In this document: one piece after another, positions 26,489 to 37,400 of the stretch | Layout: every line of letters starts with the position of its first letter | Numbering within the stretch: the stretch's first letter is position 1 | NCBI RefSeq assembly: GCF_024139115.2 | Contig: NC_085141.1 | Location: forward strand, 174,294,994 to 174,358,993 | Reading direction: 5' to 3' | Origin: Armigeres subalbatus | Lineage: Eukaryota > Arthropoda > Insecta > Diptera > Culicidae | Length of the DNA: 64,000 nt | Made by a program: the position numbers and the translations under genes | Notes under the pieces: model-generated | Database searches by the model: none | The model's input: only the letters and a program-made list of their open reading frames with translations | What the model was told of the DNA's origin: nothing

Positions 26489-28130
26489 GTACACGCTCAT
26501 TTGAATCTACTCAAAAGTGAGTCAAATTCGACTCACTTTGGAAAAAAGTGGAACAGCTCACTTTTGAGTAACCGTATGTTTACTCACTTACGAGTAATGC
26601 AGCAATATGTCAAAATTAGAGTAAGACTTACTCACTTTTTTTCAGCTGAAAGTGAGTAGATCTTACTCACTTTTGAAAATGTTTTGCGCTTGGCAATGGA
26701 ATGGAATTTGATTTTAATAAACGGAATAACTTTACGCCTAGCTCAAATCATTTATTAATATAACTGTAGTGACATGTACCAGTACATAATGCTAAGAGTT
26801 TACATAAGAAATATAGTTGGTAGACGATAAATTCATCATCATTCGGGCACTGAGTGATTTTGTTCTCGATCAATTCATTTTCTTCGTCACCAAGGAACGA
26901 TTTGACCGGGAGCATCTTCTTCCAATTCTGCGTACGCCTAAAAATAAGAAAGGAGAGGAAATTATAATAAACTCAAAACATTTATCGGAACTAAACGTTC
27001 TAACCTTTATCATTACTTTGTGCTTGTTGCTTAGCTTGGTTGAGACTCGGGATCTGGATTTTCACGTGAACGTAATGGTCACAATAGCTAACGCTGTTGA
27101 CCCGTGAAAGGCCCTTGACGGGTGCGCGAAGATGTGACCGGCACCACCTGGATTGTCTGATCTTCGTAGACGCCCTGCACCTTCTGTACCATCGACGACC
27201 GTTTGTGAGGGGAAAATGTTTCCATCGGTGTGTACATCGATACCGTCTTGGCGGAAGTAGCGATTCTTATCTGCGCTGTAAATTAAAAAATATATATTTA
27301 TTTTCATAACGCATTTATTGATACAATGGGTACAACGCATTTGTTTCATTATGCCTCAAACGATTTACAAACTCGATATAATTGTCGGTTGCTTTTACTA
27401 ACATGCGTACTCAAATCTCAGCTCAGTAGGTACTTAAAAACTTACTTGAATGTAATGAATAGTTCTTTGTTTCGTATCGCCTGTTCTAAACGCTGGCTGA
27501 CATTGGAACGATTACACGCTATCGCTCAACCGTCTGCTCTTTGAAGGCTTGGTGCCCGGTTCATATCGTGATCCGGAACATTTGGGGCATGAATCCACCA
27601 CAATAACGTGCATGTCTTTGTTGACACCGCGGGCATGGGAAAAGGTCAAGTTCATCATTGATTCCTAGGCACCCGGAAAGCTATATCGCGAATCTGAGAA
27701 ATCAAGGAATCTGGAATAGAATCCTCCGTTGCCAAAAATTTTATGGAACAGCTCCTTACCATAAGATATTTGATCGTGCTGCGAAACTGCCAGTTCTGCG
27801 AGAATCCTTGCTGGTCATGTCCAGCCGGATCACCACCGCCAGGTCTGTCCATCTGCGCCAATGTCTGTCCATAAATAAATATCGTATTCACGTCCGGAAC
27901 ATTTCAGTTATCACAAAATACACTTTATAAAAGCACGAGAAAATTTTTCAAACAGTTCGACAGTTGAGACAATTAATTACGCAAAAGTGAGTAAAAGCTG
28001 AAATTATGGGAAGTGAGTGAAAATTGACTCACCTGCTAAATATAATGCTACTCACTTTTTGACATTTGCATTAAAATTCAAAAGTGAGTCATTTTGACTC
28101 ACTTTTGAGTAGATTCAAATGAGCGTGTAC
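26489..28130. mobile_element. TIR element carrying a captured host-gene fragment (Pack-TIR type)
   Basis: The ends GTACACGCTCATTTGAATCT and the complement AGATTCAAATGAGCGTGTAC are perfect over at least 20 bp and continue with ACTCAAAAGTGAGTCAAA. The sub-terminal zones on both sides repeat AGTGAGTMAAA motifs. Between them lies an intron-containing l(2)tid/DNAJA3 fragment and no transposase. A target duplication is not clear. The right end lies about 10-100 bp upstream of the presumed start of the ZAD-ZNF transcript. Confidence 0.75.
26824..27891 (-). pseudogene. l(2)tid / DNAJA3-like DnaJ fragment with two retained introns
   Basis: Read on the minus strand, the pieces follow the order of the mitochondrial DnaJ co-chaperone Tid: GGGDPAGHDQQGFSQNWQFR, then KELFHKIFG, GVNKDMHVIVVDSCPKCSGS and EPGTK; a gap; KEQTVER and RVIVPMSA; NKELFITF; an intron (27445-27276, GTAAGT...TTTACAG); DKNRYFRQDGIDVHTDG, then VYEDQTIQVVP; a second intron of 67 bp (27004-26938, GTTAGA...TTTTTAG); AYAELEEDAPGQIVPW. 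Frameshifts, stops and loss of most of the four-cysteine zinc repeats show that it is non-functional. Because the introns remain, it was copied as DNA, not through mRNA. It is enclosed by the TIRs at 26489 and 28130. Confidence 0.8.
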
Positions 28131-28139
28131 AGCAAACTG

Positions 28140-28308
28140 TTTACAAACATTAGATTTTTCGGAGTTTTGTCCGTTTTGTCAAGATTTTTGAATTTAGTAT
28201 TTGAGTTGAGTATTGTAGCAGTGAGGCTACTAAGGTATGATTTCCTCAGATTCATATAGCATAATCTTTAATATTAAATTAATATTTTTTTCATTACAGT
28301 GGAACATA
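28140..28308 (+). promoter_or_regulatory. presumed 5' UTR of the ZAD-ZNF gene with a 65-bp intron
   Basis: GCTACTAAG|GTATGA at 28234/28235 and TTTTTTCATTACAG|TGG at 28299/28300 bound a 65-bp intron, a typical small insect intron, just before the ATG at 28309. The start of transcription is unknown; the left bound is set by the end of the TIR element. Confidence 0.55.
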
Positions 28309-28422
28309 ATGGATTGTTGTCGAGTTTGCCTGGCGGATGAAGCGGATGTCTTTATGTCATTATTTTCCAAATCCGAACAAGTATCGATCGCGGAAATGGT
28401 GAACGAGTTGACCGGTTTGAAG
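28309..28422 (+). CDS. ZAD-ZNF coding exon 1 (first half of ZAD)
   Basis: 38 codons from MDCCRVCLADEADVFMSLFS to ELTGLK, ending AAG|GTAAAA. ATG 28309 is chosen because the two ZAD cysteines follow at once and the upstream frame enters the leader intron. Confidence 0.9.
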
Positions 28423-31400
28423 GTAAAATGAAATAGTGCACTAGTGTCCTAATATTTAGGCATTTCAAATATTAACATAATTATTATGATGCATCCCAAT
28501 GCAATACATCCTATTACAGGGCTGGTTGCGAATTACTATTTATTAACTACCAGACTCAACGAACTTCGTTTCGCCTAAAAAAAAATATTTGATTAGTTCA
28601 CGAGTAATACAGCAATTTCTGGTTCATTTGTATGGGATCCCCCCTTCCAGAAACCACCACAGAAACATATCTTCCCTTCGAAAATCTCCACATGCCAGAT
28701 TTGGTTCCCTTCGCTTGATTAATAAGGCAAAGACAAAGGTGCTGTTTGAACGAGATGGCGCCACAACATTTGAAGTAAAATTAATTTCCTTGTATGGAGA
28801 AATCATCCGTTCTCATCAACTACGCATCGCATCAATATGAAAGCTAGGTCAAAAAGCAACAATTAATTTTTAGATTTTTTGTACCCACGGCTTGTTTTAC
28901 AGTTCTAAACAATAAAAGAGATTTCATTGTATCTCCATACTAAATTCTAGCTGTATACTTTCAATGAATCGACTGCTTTGAGCGTGCTTACAGCGGCACA
29001 CTAGGAGTTAACTTTCTGAAATCAGTATGGCGAAAGGCATCTAAGGTTCGATTTCTCAAAATTAAGCACTTCAATCGAAAAAATATTTGGTAGGCGTAGT
29101 AGCGGACACCATCCCTCATAATCGGTACCAAATAGTTTTTTCATGAAAGGTCCTAATTTTCAGAAAACCAGCGTTAGATGTCTTTCGCCATACAAATTTC
29201 TGGCGGTTAACTCTTACTGGCTATTTTGTGCATATACTATAGCGCCTGGATGTGGCTGCGACGGGTAGAAAATCAGCCACTGCCAATAATTCATTTCTTC
29301 AAAACTGTTCTCCACCTCGTGTGTGTGGAAGGAACATTGAAAGCTTACGATATCGAACAGCAGATGTGTATATGCAATATTACATTGATACAAACACGGA
29401 GCAGCACCAGCTGTCGCCTGATAATGGAAATATTGCAATTATACCATCAGGTGTAGTGGCTGTTGATAAAATGTTTTGAAAGGGCCTCAAGCGGAATTTT
29501 TGCTAGAATGCAACTGACGATCTCCTATTCTCGAGTTATGATGCAATAGGGTGTCGCCAGTTGCATTTTAACAGAAATTCCGCTTGAGGTCCTTTCAAAA
29601 CATTTTAACAACAGCTACTACACCTGTCGGTATAGTTGGAATATTTCCATTATCGGGCGACAGGTGGTGTTGCTGCGTGTTTGTATCAGTGTAATATTGC
29701 ATATATACTAGTGACATCTGCTGTTCGATATCGTAAGCTTTCAATGTTCCTTCCACACACACGAGGTAGAGAACAATCCTGAAACACGGAACACGGAATT
29801 TAAAAAAAAAACGACTGCGCCCGGAGTAACAACCGTAGTTGGTCATGCTTATGCTGCGCAATAATCCTAATATTCTTACATGCTTTTTAAAGATAACAAT
29901 GATCGTTTTTGTAATTTTATACTTTTTCAGATTTCAAAGGGAGACGGTCTTCCTCGGTTTATTTGCAAAGAGTGTTCGGAGGAAATTCAGAAATGCTACA
30001 GGGTTAGGCTTAAATGCTTGGAATCCGACAAGAAATTACGACACACCCTTGAAAAAACGCATCAAAAGTAAGTGCCTATGAATTACATATATAAGTATTC
30101 AAATTATGGTAGCAATCTTTGGGATTAGAATGAAAATCAATCTGAACGTCTATTTTATGTTCTTGTTCACATGATTGGAACGTGTTTTCTCAATGAATTA
30201 TTGGCAGTGGCTGATTTTCTACCCGCCGCTACCACATCCAGGCGCTATCGTATATGCGTAAATAGCCGGCAAAAGTTAATCGCCAGAAGTTTGTATGGCG
30301 AAAGACATCTAACGCAGGTTTTCTCAACAGTAGGAACTTTTCATGAAAAACTAATTGGTACCGGTTATGTAGGAAGGTGTCCGCTACTACGCCTACCAAA
30401 TATTTTTTCGATAAAGGTGCTTAATTTCGAAATATTTAACATTAGATGCCTTTCGCCATACTGATTTCCAAAAGTTAACTCCTAGTGTGCCGCTGTAAGC
30501 ACGCTCAAAGCAGGCGATTCATTACTGACTTCATTAATAATCCACGTTGGATTAATAGGAAACTTTGTTGGATTATTACCACTAGACTAGCACCAATACA
30601 TTTATAAGTTCTACTTCTTATTGGCATTACATCCCCACACTGGGACAGAACCGCCTCGTAGCTTAGTGTGTATTAAGCACTTCCACAGTTATTAACTGCG
30701 AGCTTTCTAAGCCAAGTTACCATTTCTGCATATATCATGAGGCTAACACGATGATACTTTTATGCCCAGGGAAGTCGAGACAATTTCCAATCCAAAAATT
30801 GCCTAAACCGGCACCGGGAATCGAACCCGGCCACCCTCAGCATGGTCTTGATTTGTAGCTGCGCGTCTTACCGCACGGCTAAGGAGGGCCTCCACACTTA
30901 TCCTTAAAAGGTCTGATGGTACTCTAAAATGTGGTACATATGAAATAGCGGGACGACAAAATATTTTTTTCATTGGCAAAACCGCCGAATTTTCAAAAAA
31001 AAAACAAATCAATCGCCTGGCTAAGAAAAACAAATGCAATTTTAATGACTGTAAGAGTTACATTGGGAAGGGTTTAGTATGTAGGGTAGGATGGGGTCGA
31101 CTAAGGCGAACCCACAATTCCCACAAATTTGAGCAATTAGTATTATGCAAGAAAATTTATTAAGGGAATACTGAATCGTGGGAAATTCAGTTTAACACGT
31201 AAAAGAATAACATCAATATCAATAATGACCATTTTTGTTTTCTTCATAACTTTGCTTCCAAACGACAAATCGATTCGCAATAGGAAAAGAATGCAGCACG
31301 AGCCAGATTGCTGCAACATAGTACATAAACGAGGCTCAATACAATGGTCATGGAACATACAAATCTAGATATTAGAGTGATTAAAATTTTGACTTTTTTG

Positions 31401-34400
31401 CCAGCCGATGCTTAAACGATTGCATTTGCCATTTTAATAATCCTCCTATTTTTTGAGCGAATTTGGATGTAATTTGATTGTGCACACGTCACTTAAAGTC
31501 TGTATGAAAATTACTATGAAAATCGACCCTTATGTAAAATACTATTTCGTGAGGTGGCCCATGAACTATTCATATATAATCAACAAATTGCCTACATAGA
31601 ATACTTCCTAAGCTGGAAGACAGTTGTTGTTGCGAATCGATTTGTCGTTTGGAAGCAAAGTTATGAAGAAAACAAAAATGGTCATTATTGATATTGATGT
31701 TATTCTTTTACGTGTTAAACTGAATTTCGTTTCGTTCAAAAATGGCATCGTTGCCTTGGCGAAGGGGGGTGGGGGTGTCGTTGGTTGAATAATCTTAAAT
31801 GTATTTAACGTCATATTTAAGTCGGCCTTGAGAATTATTGGCTTTATTTTCAAAATGTTCGTGTACATATTTTCACTCCGAACTCGAACCTTCTATAGAA
31901 GTCTTGGAGACCAATGATGTTATATACCAACCCGACCAGTTAGTCATAACAATTATATCAATATGTGTTACAAATAACAATACTTGAAATAATTTTGCTA
32001 TAAATTCTTTGTCAATTTTTTTTTTATTTTACTACCAACTATCAAGCTCATTCGTCCCATTGGGCACAGCGTGAGCGTATACTGAGGAAAAAATCTATAT
32101 ATAGTCTATGTGTGGGCGATATAGATTTTTGCAATTGCTTTAATCTAATCCATTTTATGTGTGGGACTTATAGAAAATTTATAAGTGATGACACATATAA
32201 TTTATTTATGGTTACCAATTCATTGTATTATATTTGTTGTTAAAATTGACTGTATTTTTTTAATATAATTTATTTATAATATGCAATACAAATCTCTTGA
32301 TACATTAACCTGTCAAAATGCATAAAAATATAAGTAAGAACACACTACTTGTTTTCTTATTACATGATTTATTAAAACAAAATTCCAGCACAACACAATG
32401 AAAACAGTGCCATTTCAAATTTAGCGCATACGGATTCTCTCGAACACTGCAGCTGCCGTTGCTGCCCCCCTGCTGCTGTGACCATAGCGTTTAAAATAGA
32501 ATAGCAGGAGCACCATCTAACTGCAACGAAATCGTCAAACCAAACTGCGTCTGGTAGCCTTTGTCCACTCGCGTTGCATCGGGATCAACAAGATGTCCAT
32601 CGCTTTTCTTTGCAATCGCGCTGCATCTAACCGGAACGAAACCGCCAAGCCGACGGATATCGCCAAATTGGCCACTAGCACTGCATCTAGTAATCTATCA
32701 GCCTTTGCCCACTCGCGTTGCATCGGAATCGCCAAGTTGCTCGCCAATCGGCTTTTTTTCATTCCCGCTGCCGCTGCGTTATTTATCGACTTTCTCCACT
32801 CAACCTGCATCCTGAAGAATGAAAAATAAGCAAAAATGTATATGAAGTTTCAAATCATCGAACATAATAATGAAGCCTTACCTGCAAAAACCTTAATTTC
32901 TAATGCAGTGAATTTGTTCAGCACGCGTCTTTTCACCATTTTTTTTCTTCTGGCACTTCTCATTATTCGTACCGCCGCGACGGTTCGGACCTGGTATCAT
33001 TTATATGTTCTTACATTTTCAATTTTATGTGTGAGATGTTATGGTTTTTAACCATTAGTCTCCACATATATTTTTGAAGAGGGATGCAATTGTTTGTAAT
33101 AGCTAATGCATATTAAGGGTATCTGTATAATTTTGTAGTTCATAAAGGCCACATAAAATATATAACGGATGATTACTGATTATTGTATGTGTCGTTACAC
33201 ATGTAAAAAAATATTGATTTTTTTGTAGTGTATTTCTAAGCGACATCTGGCTTTACAACACTGTAGCGCAGAGTCAATTATATATCATTTTTCCTATTTT
33301 TTTGCTGCTTCTGTTTTTCGCCTTTTTGCTGCGTCCACATCTGCTTTATCGACGTGATCGATGAAGTCCATGACGCTGTTACAGAGGTGCGCGGTGGTTC
33401 AATTCAAGTCCATTGTCGAGTCCGTTTTTCATTGCTGTGGAGGTCTGGTTGCCATTATTCGTGTGTTGAAAAGTGGGTCATTGTCAGTCGCTGTCCGATG
33501 ATTGTGATCACAAGCGTTCCCCAAAGCGTCGTTATTCACGCTGCACCTTTCAGCGACTTGACGAAAGGTTGTTGGGGGGTGCTGGGAACCGAACCCATGA
33601 CCATCCGACGGAGAAAAATATGTGGTAGAATCAACCTGATTCTGCTTCAAATCAACAATGTTTTTGCATTGATTCATGAATAACAATATTTTTGGTTGAT
33701 ACAACCACAAATAGGGTTGAATCAAACATACGCGATAGTTGATTGAACTTTTGGATATATTTGTTTCAACCATGCTTTTCAGCTGTCACTGTCAAATGTT
33801 ACATCAGAAAACAACTATTTGTATGGTTGTTTTCACTTTCGAAAATGCTACGAAACTACTTTATCGACACTACGATGACATCAACAAAATAGGAAAATAT
33901 GACAGAAGCAGAATCGAACTAGTTACAAGGGGAGTAAGAGTCATCCACCTTACCTCTGCTCCATACTTACTTCTTGTAGACAGAATGATTTATCTTGATC
34001 AGTTTCTACAGGTTTTTCATATTACGAAATAGTTGCCAGAACAACGATATTATTATTGTTTCAATCATGCGATGCAGGATTGAAACAACAATAATGTTCA
34101 ATTGAAAGAAGCAATGAATCATCGTTGAAACAACAATGTTGAAGATTGAAACAACAATATGCACGTAGTTTGGTGCAACAATCGAAATAGTTGTTTCAAT
34201 CTTGCAAGATTCTTCTGCGTGCCGCTTATAAGGCGAGTGTGTAGCCAACTAGGCCACGGGACCCCCCTTTTTGTCAAAAATGAATGAAAGAAAATTTTAC
34301 GATCGTCATAACTTGATTATAACATAATGTATTATGCTTATTTTACAGAAAAATAAAATTGCCAACATTTTTGGTAGATAGGAATTGGAAAAAACGAATA

Positions 34401-37400
34401 CCTTCAGTACATCTTGATTTAATCGAGAAAGGCATCGTCACCGCTAGGTGGATTAATTTGGGTTTTTTTTTTAATTTTTTTTACTAATTTTATTTGAAAA
34501 CTCATATGTGAATATGTACGTTATGTGGAAGATATTGATATGAAAAATGTATTGGAGATAACCACTTTCCCTTCGATAGGCCTCGAACCCATGACCCTAC
34601 AGACTAGACTGGTGCTTTAACCAACTAAGCTACGAAGGACCTCCGTCGGCCTTCGCAACCTAGCGGCTACTGAACGAGCTCGAGATTCCCAGATTGGACG
34701 CATAGTCAAATCACTCGCAATCCATTTCTCAAGCAAATACTTCCACATGTGTATAGTACACGTCCTCATTAGAGGAGCGTGAGTATTTAGAATGTCTGGC
34801 GGCTATACACATTCTTCATCAGCAACTGTACTGATCAAGTGAGGTTGTGTAAGCTACTTGCCAGTCGGTGGTCAAGCTCAGACCCGACCGCATTGCGTAG
34901 GCAAGAGCACGCAACTCAGTTAAGTTAGTCAAGTTAGGGAGCGTCAAGGTGGGATGGTCGGTGTGCCCTGTGGGCATATACGACCAACCCGAAGTTTGCT
35001 TCAAGTGCCTGGAACCGGGGAACAAGCAATGGGACTGCAAAGGCCCTGACAGAAGCAATCTCTGCCGACGCTGCGGATTGGAGGGACATAAGGCACAATG
35101 CTGCACGATCACTCCCAATTGTTTGATTTGTTCCAGCAAAGCTGTGAACAGCAAGCACCCCATGGGGGGTTCGATGTGCCCGGCGTTTAAGCGTGCTGCA
35201 AAATCACAGTAGCTGACTTGCTGACTCGCCCAAGGCCTCGCCCAAGTTTTTGGTGTGCGCAGGTTTAGAGGAAACGGAGGAACACGTGTTGTTCGTGTGC
35301 TCAAGTTTTCGCGCAATGCGTGACCACATGCTTGCCACACGTGGTCTGGACACTACCCCGGACAACCTTGTTCGGAGGATGTGTAAAGATGAAGTTGGCT
35401 GGAACGCCGTTTTATCGGCTATCGCCCAAATCGTCTCGGAGCTACACAAAAGGTGGCGCGTGGACTCAAGGATGGCTAGTTCAGGCGCAAATAAGAGGTG
35501 GTCCAAGGGATCGGAGTCGGCTTCATGGGTCATACCGGTGGTCATGCTCTGTGGTCGAACTCGATCCTTTTATTGAAGAAGAGGCCGCGCGAAGAACAAC
35601 ATGGCGGGTTCCGAGCCCGAGGACGGAAAGGGGTCCTCGTCAAGGCTGGGACAGGCGTAGGCACCGCGTCGGCAAGTCCCTCTGTGTGTTGGCGAATAGA
35701 CCCTGTCGCAGAGAGGTCAATTTGGGGTGCACGCGGCATCATCATTCTTGATACCAGTCGTGCAGAGGGAAGCAGGCGCGAAGTCGACCCTTCCCACCTT
35801 CCGAGGACATAGGGCGTAGTAAGGCCACCTGGAAAGCCGGCAATGCGCTGGCACGATATCATGGTGTTCTTCTAAAAAGCGAGTCACGATGTTCGGTGCT
35901 GCAAGGGCACGCAGCTAACCTCGAGAGTGCGTTGTGCACTGGCCCCCCTTTGAAGCATTACTTTCTGGTTGTACCGAAAGGACTATGGGCTTGGCGGCAA
36001 TGGAAACGGTTTAGCGGGTCGGGGATGTAGTCCTGCCTCCCTCGTATGCTGTTGGAGGTGGTCCCTAACCCCGCACTTCCTGGACAACCCAGGATGTCTG
36101 TTGAGCAGATTCCCCCTCCATTGCTTAGGAAGAAAAAAAAAAACACATATAGACATCACCTAAATTCGTCGAGCTGAGTCGATTGGTATATAACACTATG
36201 GGTGTCCGAGCCTTCTATCAAAAATTCGGTTTTGGAGTGATCCTATAGCCTTTACGTATACTTAGTATAATACGCGAAAGGCAAAACGTTTGATTTTGGT
36301 TTGAGTTTTCGGGGGCGGAGTCAAGGTTCGCCGAAGAATTTGTAGTGAAGTTGCACAAACCCCCTTATATTTTTTGATAATTGGTGCTCAAGTTGGCGCT
36401 TGAATAAACGAGAAGTTGGTCAATCTGCTTGACCGTGTGTACGTTATATTAGTCACTGAAGTCACTATTTTGAGCAGCATTGATCGCTACCAGCCCTGCG
36501 ATAGGTGGACAACGTTTGGTCATGTTACCGAAACCTGTCAAATCCACCAGGGAACATCTCGGCTCACAAACCATTCAGTTTGATACATCGCATAGGAGCA
36601 GCACAACTTGATTTACTATTAAGTAGGAACAATCGGTGCTAATGAGCCACAAAATATTACTTTATCGCAATTTAAAAAGTCTAAAGTGTGGAGTATATTG
36701 CAATAACATACAGTCGACTCTCAAGATTTCGATGTCCCGTAACTCGACATTTCTCATTATGTCGATGGTTTTCTCGGCCCCAAATCCACATACAGTTGTG
36801 TTTTCTACATCTCGATATCTCTCAATCTCGATGTAGTCTGGTAATATTTTTTTCGGAGTTTAATCGCTTTTCTTCTTCCAGTTCCAGTTGGAATGTAGAG
36901 CCATAGACTAAATTCCAACTGGAACTTAGCCTGCTTATCAACTTAGTATTTTATTAGCATTCCCTCAGTTATTAATTGAAGGCTTTTCTATGCCCGCCAT
37001 TGCATGAGTATGTATCTTGTGTGGCAAGTACAATGGGTAAACTATGCCCAGGGAGCATATAAATTTTCCCACCCGAAAACATCCTAGACCGGACCGAGAA
37101 TCGAACTTATAATCTCCGGTTTAGCAATCCTACTCCTGCGCCTTTGCACGCAGGGCTGATTGGAGATCCCAAATTTATAGATATTATATAAGCAGTATTT
37201 TTTATGTTTAGCTTATGTACTAAATATGTTATTTATTGTATGTTTTATTCACAGGATTAGAATAGTCGAGTTCTATCTTCAGCAGGAAATACATAGAGGA
37301 GAAACATCTTGCGCAGGGAAGACACCGGATAGTATTTCAGCTGAAGTTTTGAATAATGTTGTTCGGGATGATAAACTTATGGAAATGTTGAGCTCGAAAG

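Noticed and set aside
32535..32810. Alanine-rich 91-aa minus-strand protein
   Set aside because: It reads through 143-bp repeats (CCACTCGCGTTGCATCGG) in a TIR element; repeated peptide blocks follow the DNA repeat.
34569..34644. tRNA gene
   Set aside because: Boxes A and B are present, but I could not fold a convincing anticodon arm and similar heads in this window belong to SINEs.
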